A stretch of DNA of 64,000 bases from Odiellus spinosus (GCA_963920705.1 OY987234.1:7141851-7205850), one strand, 5' to 3'; positions 37,798-50,162 are shown, numbered from the stretch's first letter. Notes: generated by a model from the letters alone, not told the origin. Program-made: numbers and translations.

Positions 37798-38018
37798 TTA
37801 AGGAAACTTGGAGCTAAAAATGGAAATTTGAATTTATTTTCGGAATCACTATGACAAAAAAAAACGTATTCGAGAATATTGTAATGTTCAAAGGTAATAA
37901 ATTTATTTAAATATCAATTTTAAACGTGTCTAAAAATTATGGAAAACATTCTCAAATACATCTTTCGGCAAAAATAAATTTAAAAGCTGTTATATTTTAG
38001 CTCCAAGTTTCCCTTTAA
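37798..38018. mobile_element. family E MITE, copy E2 (TTAA-flanked)
   Basis: TTAA at both edges; tips GGAAACTTGGAGCTAAAA and AGGGAAACTTGGAGCTAAAA inverted. The subterminal TTTCGGAATCACTATGAC is shared with the right arm of E1. At 221 bp it is the uninterrupted short form and shows what the E1 right end looked like before F1 landed. Confidence 0.85.
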
Positions 38019-39054
38019 GTTAAAAAGGCTAAAAGTTTTAAGTTGTAAAAAGTTATACCGCGAGTTAAGTATACATAATTTTTGCTCTTGAATTTGACCG
38101 CGAGTTCGGGTTTAGTTACATGATTGTTCCTATTTTCGTCTACTTCCACATCAACGTACAATACAATAACCTACACCCACACCCTGGAAATGGGAGGTGT
38201 GGCTAAACGGATGTTACGCATTCGATAAATTTTCTTAGAAAGACTATCGGTGTCTCCTGGCTCGTTTCAAGCCTCCTTGTTTCTCTTTCTCTCTCTTTCC
38301 AAGCAGTTTCCTCTATTTTTTTCTCAGTGGGAATAAAGAATTCGTTTCGGTTATATACTTAAGTTAGAACACCTTTAGTAAGGATTTAAATTCTCTTAGA
38401 AAAACCGGTGCTCTGTGGTCCAAATTAACCCCTTTTTGAATATGCAACTTATAATAGGCGTATACATCAGCGTTCTTATTTTAGAGAATATATTTGCAGA
38501 CGGGATGAACCCATTTTTGTTTTTTAAAACCCAAACTTAGAGGCAAAAATATATCTTAAGTTTTGGTTTTTTTTTTTATTCTTTGACGTCGCAGTTGCTG
38601 GTCTTAAAAACTATTCGCTCAATCTGTCAGCTCCTCGATACGCCGCCGCCAAAATTTATTCCATAAACATCTTAAAAAGAGATGATCAGTCTCACGCGGT
38701 GTTTGGTACAGTATGAAGTTAACATTCGCTCTATCTCGGTGATCGAATCTTTTAGTGTTAACCGAAGTATTCAGGCTTCCCACGTACAGTAAACTCAAAA
38801 CCATTTTTTTTATTAAACCCTATTATTCGAGTTTTATTTATACTAAAGCGATTTCGAGCACTTCTTTCTAGAGGTCGTACGTAACAACGTAAGAGAGAGA
38901 AATTAGGGAAAGCTAGACCCGCTCGAAGACTGATGGAAAGATTTACAAAAACATTCACGATGGAAGAAACAAAATTGCCAAATTAAATGAGCCTAATCGG
39001 ATGGTGCAACTTTTTGACTTAAGGGGAAATGTCAAGAAGTGTTTCTCTGTGTCT
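38019..39054. other. no supported gene; weak LINE-like motif on minus strand
   Basis: At 38619-38760 on the minus strand a short frame reads TPRETDHLFLRCLWNKFWRR. This recalls the ET..HLF..C......W pattern of the zinc-binding tail of some non-LTR reverse transcriptases, but the upstream cysteine pair and any reverse transcriptase are missing. Otherwise unique sequence. Confidence 0.35.
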
Positions 39055-39265
39055 AAAGCCGCGTTTTCAATGAAGGTTTTTTGGCCAAGAAGCGAGTTCC
39101 GAGGCGAGTTCTCGCGTCAAACAAAACAAGGTGAAGCTTAAATCCAGCTTTTCGTTTAACTCACGTTAACAGGCTTCAAGCGAATATGTAAATGAATTTA
39201 ATATAAGCTTCTTTTGGAATAGCGAAAGCAAAAGCTTGAAAAACGTTGATTGAAAACGGGGCTTT
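39055..39265. mobile_element. family B MITE, copy B2
   Basis: Left tip AAAGCCGCGTTTTCAATGAAG; right tip the complement of CAAAGCCCCGTTTTCAATCA. The inner ends pair GGTTTTTTGGCC-type and AAAGCTTGAAAAACG-type sequence only loosely. About 210 bp, longer than B1 and B3 and with a different middle. Confidence 0.7.
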
Positions 39266-39456
39266 GCATTAGAGACGATTTACTCGGCTTCTAAGCTGAT
39301 TAGAATTATTTCCGTACTGGATAATGAAACTATATTCTAAATATTCAATCAACTTTAAGCTTCATTACATATTGAAAACACCGCTTCAAAGAATCTTCAT
39401 TCGATTTCGAGTAAATCCAGCTTAAATGGGTGTATCTTTTCACTTTTTAGTTAATT

Positions 39457-39920
39457 CAGGGTGACCACTGAAAATTTGAAAATCCTATATAGGAAATATA
39501 GGAAATTTCTTTGCGAAATATAGGAAAATATAGGAAGAATTTTATGTCAAATATAGGATAAAATATGAAGAAATAAGTGTAAAATATATGATAAAATAGG
39601 AAAATAATTAATTAAAAGTAGGAACCATATTTATTATTGCGTCACAACTCTCGCCACCGGTTTAAACGTGGTATTAATACGATCCAATTGCTTAAACAGT
39701 ATGGAATTTTACAGACTATTTTAACTGGAAAATGGACAGTTAAGCTAAAATAATCTTATACAGCCACAGCTGACAGTATGATTTATAACTTTACCCTTAA
39801 CTAGAGATTTTGAGTAGAAATATAGGAGATTATAGGAATTGCCATTAAATTATAGGAGAAAATAGGAAGGAGGCGAAAATATAGGAAAAAATAGGAAATA
39901 TAGGAAAAGTGGTCACCCTG
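39457..39920. mobile_element. family F element F2, CAGGGTG ends, 6-bp TSD
   Basis: Starts CAGGGTGACCACTGAAAATT and ends with the complement of CAGGGTGACCACTTTTCC. TTAATT at 39451-39456 is repeated exactly at 39921-39926. Nearly colinear with F1 over about 464 bp, with a handful of substitutions and small indels, so both are fairly recent copies of one non-autonomous element. Confidence 0.9.
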
Positions 39921-39926
39921 TTAATT

Positions 39927-41301
39927 TAAAAATTAAGTATATCCGTAAATAAATACGTTATTCAGGGTAGTTACAATGAATTCCCCGATACAAAGGACTC
40001 CATCTTCGGGTTTACGCGCGAAAAAAATACTTCAAAAAGAAAATTGCCCAGCTAGATGAAGTACAATACCGGAAAACCATAATTGAAATGACAAATACGA
40101 AGATTTCTTCTATTCAAGGTTAATTATAATTAAAGAAATTGTTAGGATATTACGAAAAAATATGGCGACGGTTTCATCACGACTTTATCATCGATTTTCT
40201 GATTTCTTCCATCCTGTAAATTTTTATATTGATAGAGAAAAGAATAAACATTTTTCTCTCGTTATTCGCCGCGCGCAATCTTGTAAAAAAAAATGTCCAT
40301 AGCGATTAGACGCGTCTGGTACCGAGCGGAATGCTTATTTTTATTCGTATTTTTTTGTAGCTAAAAAGAAGTTGAACTCGCGCGATGATGAATGACGCTA
40401 GAAGGATGAGAAAATGACGTTTACAATGAATTCGTCTTTATATCTGGGCCCGAGACACGCTGATGTTAAAGCAATTTGCTGACACCGCGCGTAGGGAGGA
40501 TGGAAGAGAAGCCGCGAAGAAGATTTAAAGGGGGCTGCATGGGATTGGACGCGAAATAGTACCACGCGCGCGCCAAATTCCGAGGAGCAATTTTGACCAC
40601 TTAAGATCGCGAACCCTCGAAGATTGATTGACTAGTACGAGACGCCACATCGAACCGTGGGAACAAATTTAACGGCAGCAATTAATAAACCGAGAGAGAG
40701 CGTCTCCGAAGAGAATTTTAAGAACGATTCAATCTATAATGTAATAGGAAGACCAGGGGGGGGGGGCTATCTTCGTAAGCTACGAATTAATCTTAGACGT
40801 GGCTTATAAATGCAGGGTCAAAACCCCAACTCGAGACATATCGCAATCAATAATCGGGAAAAAGGTGAAACCAGATTTCGTATACGATATACGTCAGAAT
40901 GTTTCAAATTCTCCGAGTATCGTCCGCATGCGTCAGTCAGATGGAGATCAAAGAGGCCATCGAATTTCAAACGCGTTCGATTTCACTGACGAGTCAAACA
41001 TTTTACCATAACGAAAGCGTAAAATTTAATGATATCCCCTTTTGAAACCAACGTGGAGTTCATTTTCCGCGCTATTAGAGGAGACGATATATTTATTTTT
41101 ATTTATTTAAACGCGCAATTTCATCTCGCGAAAAAATTAAACTACAAATAGCCTATTTCAACTTTAGCGCAATTAATATAAATGTTGATTTAATTTCTAA
41201 AAGCGAGTATTATAATCGAGGAATTTAACTTAAATTCGCGTATACTGACTCATGAGATTTAATTGGCCATTCCAAAAACGCGCTAAGGACGACGATGAAG
41301 G
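39927..41301. other. unique DNA, no gene seen
   Basis: A G run of 9 lies near 40756-40764. A GTG-started 70-codon frame at 40799-41011 is polar and not low-complexity, but has no supporting signals. Confidence 0.45.
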
Positions 41302-41741
41302 TTAAAGGGAGGGTGAAGAGGAAAATCAAGTGATTTCGCTACAATTGAAAATAAGACTCGTTCGCGTATAAAGACATTAGGGAAATGTACTTGTCTAAAT
41401 TGCGCAAAAAAAAAAAAAAAAAATCGGAAAATATTCTGATTTTGGTATTCAATCGAAAGATTCCCCTGTACCTTTGTCTTCATAAAATCCCCGCTGTTGT
41501 ACGTGCGATTGTTCGCTTGAAAATAATAAACAAAGAGATTTGGCGCGTTCAAAGTAGATACCGCAGCGCGTGTCGCAGGGATTTTACTAAGGCAAAGATA
41601 CAATGGCGTCTTATGAGTAGTCGAAGGCTCTCCTTTTAATCGAATTTCCATTTATTGTACAATTCAGAGACACTTAGCGAATGTTTTACTACTCAGAATC
41701 AATCAAAATGACCTTCATTTTTCTCTTGGCCCTTCCTTTAA
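41302..41741. mobile_element. family D element, copy D2 (TTAA-flanked)
   Basis: TTAA at 41302-41305 and 41738-41741. The left tip AGGGAGGGTGAAGAGGAAAA is well kept; the right tip is diverged (complement of AGGAAGGGCCAAGAG). The internal order of blocks matches D1, and D2 has no insert where D1 carries A7. About 440 bp, non-coding. Confidence 0.8.
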
Positions 41742-42694
41742 CTCCCCATTACGGTAAATGTATTTAAGACAAGCTTATACGGTTGCGAGAAGAGTAAGTA
41801 TTGCCGAGGGAACCGTAAGGGAAAACAACAAAATTAGGAACCGATATACCGAACGAGCGATACTACAACGCCACCTATTAGCGACTTACATTAGCGCCTC
41901 AAATGTATATAATACGATGGAAGTCGGTTTCTTCCATTCTCTACTGTACACGAGTATATACTTGACTAAATCTATGGACACAATATCACTGGCGCGGGAT
42001 CGTTAAGATTAAGGCAGTCGACAATTAGGAGGCCTATCTTTTTTTTTTTCTCTCGGACGTCTATTTGCGGGTGTCCGCGTCTAATGGTCCCCGTCCATTA
42101 AGTCGGAAACCATTAAGCGAAAGGCGCGGGGAGATGATCTAATAAAATGACTATACGGGATTATAGGATAAGGGGTATACCTAAAACGCTCGTTGCTTCT
42201 AAATTCGCGGACGATGGGTTATTTATACGGATGGATGTAAAAGAGGCAAGCGCATCACGCGGAGGATGATCTCGAGTCGAGATATCTTTGCCTATTATAA
42301 GATGGGGCATAGAGAGAGAGAGAGTGAGCAGCCGCGCGAAGACTTCATCAACTGCGGAATCTTCTTCTTCCGATCATACACAGGCAGTTTTTTTTTATAT
42401 TTTATTTAGAAGTCGGGGAGGAAATTAAGAGAGATGGGCGAGAAACCAAAACAGACAAGATTCATTCGAGTATTTATAAGTATACGCTCATATATTCCTA
42501 AGAGTGTCATTGGATTAGATTGGATGGTAGTTCGAGTGTTGGGGCTAATCGAGCTCAATTAGTTTTTAACAACCCTCGTGAAGTAAATACGACACATCTC
42601 TTATTTTATCTATAGACGTCTCGCGCAATCTATTCTAATCTTATTCCAAAATTCACCGATTAATAATCATCAAAGTTTAATCAAATTCGCTATT
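41742..42694. other. unique DNA, no gene seen
   Basis: Short frames only; a GA run lies at about 42311-42323. Nothing recognised. Confidence 0.5.
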
Positions 42695-42822
42695 AAGCCA
42701 CATTCACACTGCTTGGCACTTAATAATTACCGCATTTTTGAACAACGGATCACTACAGTTGACCCCAAAAAATTTCAAAATAACCTTTGCAAAACGGTTT
42801 AAAAATACATAAATTAAAATGT
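42695..42822. mobile_element. family A MITE, truncated copy A5
   Basis: Left tip AAGCCACATTCACACTG, then GAACAACGGATCACTACAG, TTGACCCC, AACCTTTGCAAAACGGTTT as in A1. The right inverted tip is absent, so the copy is truncated or eroded. Confidence 0.65.
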
Positions 42823-45683
42823 CTACGAAAAAAATAATAATACGTTTTTTTATTATGATCAAGTCCTAAGTACGAGCATTATTCGTTAGGATTATTGTTG
42901 GCATGGGCAAATTTGGAAGGGGAGAGTGGGTGGAGTGTCACTAGCCGATGGCGTCGTCCGAGCGAGAACCGAAAGCGCGCTGGGATAGAAAAAGCTAAAG
43001 AGAAGAAACGTCAATTCGGGACCAACGCTTCGTTACATATATAGGAGCACGAAAAAAACAACTAAGGGTCAAAAGGGCAAAGGGACTATCATACTTATAG
43101 CAATCTCGGAATAGAGCGAAATTCTCGTATCAAACGAGGCTTAGCGATGGAAAAATAGAAACCCTTGTAAGAATGAAAGTGACAATATATAGTGGAATAC
43201 GTTGAAATATTGAGAGCAATAACCGACTATATAGGTTCTGGCCAAGGGTTTCTCGAGGTTTCCACAAAGTATATATACCGAAGTGAAGGGCCAAAATGCT
43301 TAAAGAAAATGGTTCCCGCATCACCCCCCACCCCGTTATAGAAGAAAGACAATGACGGCTGCTAAAATATATCGGTTAGATTCCGCGGCCGATTTTGCCG
43401 CCCGCGGGGAAAAACAACGGAAGATTAGGGCGCCAATTCCATTTCGGGATATACCAAAACAATACGAGCTTACGCCATGACCAAAATAAACGCGGATTGA
43501 TACTTCGCGTTAAACCCGGTAGATTTTAAAGTAGATCTTGTCGAACAACTTACTATCTTTAAGATAAATTAATCGTATATAGAAATATATATGATTACAT
43601 CGAGAACTAAGGTATACCAATATGGTTTGTTTCCTAAGATTCAAGAGGGAGGTTTGGAATGGTGAGTACTGAAATTTAAGTGGGATGGACTGGTTTGTAT
43701 AGCTACAACGCAACCATCTCGAACTGAGACGAACGATTCCCGGGAGAAAGAGAAAAAGAAGAACAGTCCATTCGTGGAGATGGTTATAAATGGTAACGTC
43801 ATTAAGTTTCACCCTTCATCAGAGACGGGGAAAAAAAACTAGGATGAAATATCAAGCACCCTATATATATATAGTTTCCAGCGGAAAGTCCAACGCGTAC
43901 AAAACCTATAAGTGCCTTTCTAACTCTAAGGGTTCGTCGCCACATTAGGGCGCAATTCGGAACATCAAGTTTGATTGGCGACCAGGATTCCAAGCGGAAA
44001 ATCGTTTAAAAGAATTAAAGGAAATGAAACGTTACGATAAATGACAGACATCCGAGCGCTCACCAGACAGACAGAGGCCCGCGGTTCAATTTGTTGATAA
44101 GAAGCGATTTAAAAGAAAGCAACCTATTGTCTAGATTAGCTATTATAGAGACGTACTAACATTTTATAATTATAAGATTTCAACGAAGGATTCAAATTAA
44201 ACTTCGTTTGAATGACATTTTCTTCAAATGTAAAATAAAAAGCAATTAACAAAGGAATATAATTAATAGCTAAGGTACAGAAAGGACGAGTTTTAAATTC
44301 GTTTCTTTGTGAGTTTCGATATATTTTATTTTTTTATTTTACAAAGTTGATAATGCCTGAACTCGTATTGTAGAATATAGCCAAGGGGCAAATTTAATTA
44401 ATACAAAATTTAATTTCACCTTGATTTGAATCTAAATCACAATATAAACTAGGGTCTTATCTAAGGAATGATATAAAATAGTATAGAATAAGCTAAGAGT
44501 TTTAGTAAAATCTCTCCTTGAAATCATGATTGTTATATATTATATTATGTTTTAGGAGTTGATCGCTATTTATCACCTAGTCAACGTTGACGACTCAAAA
44601 TTTACTTAATTTAGTTAAACTGCATAACAGCCAGTTTAGTTAAGGGCAGGGAAAGGTTTGATGTTAAAATGGAAGCGCAAATTGTATTACCGAGATTTAG
44701 AGTAGCTACTAAAAAACATCAGCTTTATTTCCCATCACAAACCAGAACTGAAAAAATAAATAACCGCAAAATTTTCTTGAGAATGGCGTTGATTTTCGGT
44801 TTTGGTTAAATTCAAGAGCGTGAAAGGTTACAAATATTAACTTTCATTTTCTACGAGGAATAATATTAGAAATCATTTCGTCATAGTTTTGGAAAGAGTG
44901 TTAACTACGATTGAACTACAAAATGTAGAAACGAAACGATCCGTGGAAAAAGCTCCTTCGCGCTCGTTATTTCGACTAAACTATAATCTATTTTTTAAGA
45001 GCGCCTTTTTAAAGTAAAAATTTCGCCAACAAACCACGAAAATACACAGCCGCGTCGGGTAATGACGCGGAACCCAACCATCGCGCGGTCTTACTATGAC
45101 GCGTCTACCACCGCTAGACACCGATAAAGAGGATATTTTGTAACCTAACCAACAGTGAAAACCGTAGCGGAGTTAAACTAGGAAATCAGATCCGTTTATT
45201 CATCGCGTTCGAAGCGACAACGCTTGTCCTATCACTAAGGAACAGAGTATATTCTACTGGTGACAAAGACCGGGTTTGAAAGTCAATGAAAACTGAAAAT
45301 GATTATACCGGCTGTAGCGTATATTCTTAGAACCCGGTAGGGTTTTCTTAGAACCCGGTAGGGTTCTATGTATTGGGCCCATCATCATCTGTAATGTTAT
45401 TTTGATTTCCTTAAAAAAATGGACCTTTAGCCAATCAGAACGCTCCATTTCCCCATTGAAATAACATTAAAATCGACTCTTTCGAGGACATGTCCCTTGC
45501 ATCGCAGAACTAAAAGAGGAATTATTTGTAACGGTTAAAATCAATTTTAAGTGGTAGAGCAAGGTTCGAATGTTGAACTTTTCAAGTTTCATTTAAAAAT
45601 ATTAAGTCTAAGTATTTTAAAATTAATTCTGAAGTTGACCCTTTTTTTGGTACTTAGCTGGTTTCGCGCATGGCCAAATTCGT
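42823..45683. other. long stretch without a supported gene
   Basis: Mostly unique DNA. The doublet CTTAGAACCCGGTAGGGTTT occurs twice in tandem near 45327-45368. A 16-codon ATG frame at 42948-42998 (MASSEREPKARWDRKS) is too short to support. No exon recognised. Confidence 0.45.
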
Positions 45684-46185
45684 AATGTTATTCTATGGGA
45701 TTTGGTTTTTTGAAAGTGGCTTACCTTTCAGATTTATTTTCTAATACTTCCGGATATTTTTCAAACTTGGATTTTCCGTGTGGTATGAATTAAGTTTCGA
45801 GCTTCATTTTAAGACTAATTTCATAATTTTACACCGATTAGTTGGCCCACAGTCTATTCATGAAAACGGAGGAAAAAGTAAGGCGGAGAAATAGATTCGC
45901 CCAAAACCTAAGCCTAATTTGACAAATTAGGCTTAGGTTTTATATGGCTTTTTAAAATCACGAGCACGAGCGCGCGCTTGATTTGGAGGCTAAGGGTATT
46001 GAACTCTAATGACTTAATTTCTCCTTCTTCATATTTTTGCCGTTTATAGACTGTGACCAAACTAATCGGTATAAAATTATGAAATTAGTCTTAAAATAAA
46101 GCCTGTAAAATATTTGGAAGCATTAGAAAATAAATCTGAAAGGTAAGTCTCTTGCAAAAAATCTAAATCTCATAGAATAACATTA
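45684..46185. mobile_element. foldback element K with perfect hairpin core
   Basis: The outer tips AATGTTATTCTATGGGATTT and the complement of AATGTTATTCTATGAGATTT are inverted. The arms go on through CTTACCTTTCAGATTTATTT, TCTAATnCTTCC, TTAAGACTAATTTCATAATT and ACCGATTAGTTGG with their counterparts. At the centre, 45903-45921 and 45923-45941 form a perfect 19-bp stem with a one-base loop. About 502 bp, non-coding. Confidence 0.85.
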
Positions 46186-46218
46186 ATTTTCAATTTCTCC
46201 GCCTTAAAAGTACTCTCC

Positions 46219-48628
46219 TTTTTAAAAATGAGTGAAATTCCGAACGACTTGCCATTCCGAACGGCAATAAGGAAGGTATTAACATCAAAAATAATGAAAA
46301 AATTAATTGGAATTTGGTTTAAAGGGCAATGGGGAAAATATAAAGATTTCGCTGCGGCTGTCGGAGGTATTAACATCAAAATTGCTGAAATAATTAATTT
46401 AAATTTGGTTTAAAGGGCAATGGGGAAAATATAAAGATTTCACTGCGGCTGTCGGAGGTATTAACATCAAAATTGATGAAAAATTTAATTTAAATTTGGT
46501 TTAAAGGGCAATGGGGAAAATATAATGATTTCGCTGCGGCTGTCGGAGGTATTAACATAAAAAATTATGAAAAAATTAATTTTAATTGGGATTAAAGGGC
46601 ACTGGTAAAAATGTAGAGATTTGACTGGAATCAAGTGCGGCTGCCGCAGCTATTAACATCAAAAATTATGAAAAAATTAATTTTAATTGGGATTAAGAGG
46701 CACTGGTAAAAATGTAGAGATTTTACTGAATCGAGTGCGGCTCCCCCAGCTATTAACATCAAAAATAATGTAAAAATTAATTTTAATTGGGATTAAAGGG
46801 CAATGTTAAAATGTAGAGATTTGACTGAATCAAGTGCGGCTCCCCCAGCTATTAACATCAAAAATAATGTAAAAAATTTTTTTAATTGGAATTAAAGGGC
46901 AATGGTAAAAATGTAGAGATTTGACTGAATCAGGTGAGGCTGCCCCAGCTATTAACATCAAAAATTGTGAAATAATTAATTTTAATTGGGTTTAAAGGGC
47001 AATGGTAAAAATGTAGAGATCTGACTGAATCAAGTGCGGCTGCCCCAGCTGTTAACATCAAAAATTGTGAAAAAAATCATTTTAATTGGGTTTAAAGGGC
47101 AATGGTAAAAATGTAGAGATCTGGCTGAATCAAGTGCGGCTGCCGCAGCTGTTAACATCAAAAATTGTGAAAAAATTAATTTTAATTGGGTTTAAAGGGC
47201 AATGGTAAAAATTTAGAGATCTGACTGAATCAAGTGAGGTTGCCCCAGCTATTAACATCAAAAATTATGAAAAAGTTAATTTTAATTGGGATTAAAGGGC
47301 AATGGTAAAAATGTAGAGATTTGACTGAATCAAGTGCGGCTGCCCCAGCTATTAACATCAAAAATAATGTAAAAATTAATTTTAATTGGGATTAAAGGGC
47401 AATGGTAAAAATGTAGAGATTTGACTGAATCAAGTGCGGCTGCCGGAGGTATTACCATCAAAAATTATGAAAAAATTAATCTTAATTGGGATTAAAGGGC
47501 AATGTTAAAATGTAGGGATTTGACTGAATCAAGTGCGGCTCCCCCAGCTATTAACATCAAAAATAATGTAAAAATTAATTTTAATTGGGATTAAAGGGCA
47601 CTGGTAAAAATGTAGAGATTTGACTGAATCAAGTGCAGCTGCCCCAGCTATTAACATCAAAAATAATGTAAAAATTAATTTTAATTGGGATTAAAGGGCA
47701 ATGTTAAAATGTAGAGATTTGACTGAATCAAGTGCGGCTCCCCCAGCTATTAACATCAAAAATAATGTAAAAAATTTTTTTAATTGGAATTAAAGGGCAA
47801 TGGTAAAAATGTAGAGATTTGACTGAATCAAGTGCGGCTGCCGCAGCTATTAACATCAAAAATAATGAAAAAATTAATTTTAATTGGGATTAAAGGGCAA
47901 TGGTAAAAATGTAGAGATTTGACTGAATCAAGTGCGGCTGCCCCAGCTATTAACATAAAAAATAATGAAAAAATTAATTTTAATTGGGATTAAAGGGCAA
48001 TGGTAAAAATGTAGAGATTTGACTGAATCAAGTGCGGCTGCCCCAGCTATTAACATCAAAAATAATGAAAAAATTAATTTTAATTGGGATTAAAGGGCAA
48101 TGTTAAAATGTAGAGATTTGACTGAATCAAGTGCGGCTGCCGCAGCTATTAACATCAAAAATAATGTAAAAACTTATTTTAATTGGAATTAAAGGGCAAT
48201 GGTAAAAATGTAGAGATTTGACTGAATCAAGTGCGGCTGCCCCAGCTATTAACATCAAAAATAATGAAAAAATTAGTTTTAATTGGGATTAAAGGGCAAT
48301 GTTAAAATGTAGAGATTTGACTGAATCAAGTGCGGCTGCCGCAGCTATTAACATCAAAAATAATGTAAAAACTTATTTTAATTGGAATTAAAGGGCAATG
48401 GTAAAAATGTAGAGATTTGACTGAATCAAGTGCGGCTGCCCCAGCTATTAACATCAAAAATAATGAAAAAATTAGTTTTAATTGGGATTAAAGGGCAATG
48501 GTAAAAATGTAGAGATTTGACTGAATCAAGTGCGGCTGCCGCAGCTATTAACATTTAAAATTATGAAAAAATTAATTTTAATTGGGTTTAAAGGGCAATG
48601 GTAAAAATGTAGAGATTTGACTGAATCA
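46219..48628. repeat. satellite array, about 24 units of 91 then 100 bp
   Basis: Measured from the recurring TATTAACAT(C)A word, units begin at 46275, 46366, 46457 and 46548 (91 bp apart), then from 46649 at about 100 bp (99-101) up to 48546, with a partial last unit. Long units share TTTAATTGGGATTAAAGGGC, AATGGTAAAAATGTAGAGAT and GACTGAATCAAGTGCGGCTG; short units lack about nine bases around TGAATCAAG. Variants alternate near the right end, giving a period of about 200 bp at 48090-48490. There is no coding potential. Confidence 0.97.
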
Positions 48629-48692
48629 CTTTTTAAAGGGCTAGTCTTTTAATATAGAAGTTAACACTTTCGTGTTAGACTGAAGTGACAGA

Positions 48693-50162
48693 TATTATAT
48701 CAAAAATGTCTTTGCGAACAAAGACCCAGAAGGACATGTTATGGCCTTGAACGTCTGAAGTGACAGATATTTAATTTTCTTTTAAAACATTAAATTTAAA
48801 TACAATTAAATTTTCTTTTAAAACATGAAATTTAAATACAATTAGATTTTCTTTTAAAACGAAATTTAAATATAATCACAATCTGGCACGATTTAGAGTT
48901 TCAAATTTCAATACAACTGATTTTATTCACTCGGAAATATTTAAGAAAAACATAACAGACGATTTTCTCCCATTGACGCTTAACATTAAATTTCGCTTGA
49001 TTATTTTTCAGGGATTACGTGTCAAACAAAAGGAAACTTTTCGTTCGATAGAAAAATATACTTAATTTAGCTTTGGCTTTAGGCTAGACTCAAAGTTCTA
49101 TGATCTGATCTCATACCTTAATTGGATAATGTTTTCTATGGATAATGCTTTATTATAACTCTTCGACTTTAGTCGAGGCAATTCGTTCATGTTAGCTTAT
49201 GAATGCTTATCAAGGAATTTAAAGGGAAAAAAATTCCCCATATTTTAATTTTTAATCTAGGTTGCAAACGAACAAACCTAATCCATGGATAATGTTTTAT
49301 TACAACTCCTCGACTTTAGTCGAGGCAATTCGTTCATGTTAGCTTACGGATGCTTATACAAGGAATTTAAAGGGAATAAAAATTCCCCATATTTTAATTT
49401 TTAATTTGGATTGCAAACGAACAAACCTAATCCATGGATAATGTTTTTTTTATAACTCCTAATAACTAATTGGTGGTCCCTTATGGAAATCATCATTTTA
49501 ATTGTACGGTTTTAATGAAAAGAAAAATGAAAGTATTATAATTTATTTAAAAACCTTATCCGCTCTAAAATTCGTCGCTTTGAAATTCTCTTCCCTCGCG
49601 CGCGCAATATAGCTTTGAAAGTACAAATTGTTATGGTTTGCGTCGTCTGCTAAGTTAGAAAAGAAGGTGACTTTAAACGGGCTTTCAAAAACACATTTCC
49701 CTTTATCATATACCCATTCCAATAAACCGGGAGTATTTTTAACGATCCGTTCAATTGCGAGTCGTGGAAATTCGGGTTAAACTAAGAAAACATAAAGTGG
49801 ACTCGCGTTATACTGAAAAATAACAGTTCAATACACGTTTTCCCTGAAAAATAATCAAGCGAAATTTAATGTTAAGCGTCAATGGGAGAAAATCGTCTGT
49901 TATGTTTTTCTTAAATATTTCCGAGTGAATAAAATCAGTTGTATTGAAATTTGAAACTCTAAATCGTGCCAGATTGTGATTATATTTAAATTTCGTTTTA
50001 AAAGAAAATCTAATTGTATTTAAATTTCATGTTTTAAAAGAAAATTTAATTGTATTTAAATTTAATGTTTTAAAAGAAAATTAAATATCTGTCACTTCAG
50101 ACGTTCAAGGCCATAACATGTCCTTCTGGGTCTTTGTTCGCAAAGACATTTTTGATATAATA
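48693..50162. mobile_element. foldback element L, 321-bp apparently identical arms
   Basis: Arms 48693-49013 and 49842-50162 are both exactly 321 bp, and by eye I find no mismatch between one and the reverse complement of the other. The tips read TATTATATCAAAAATGTC. The 828-bp spacer holds a tandem duplication of about 148 bp (49138-49460) and otherwise unique AT-rich DNA with no transposase. The flanks show at most a TA target site. The segment CTGAAGTGACAGATAT just outside the left tip is repeated about 80 bp inside it. Likely a young non-autonomous element or a recent gene-conversion product. Confidence 0.9.
49138..49460. repeat. 148-bp tandem duplication inside L
   Basis: ATGGATAATG starts at 49138, 49285 and 49434; two full units and the beginning of a third. 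Each unit has the palindromic word CGACTTTAGTCG and the string TTAAAGGGAA(T)AAAAATTCCCC, which can fold. Confidence 0.9.

Noticed and set aside
42948..42998. 16-codon ATG frame MASSEREPKARWDRKS
   Set aside because: Ends at a stop with no donor site; too short to separate from chance.
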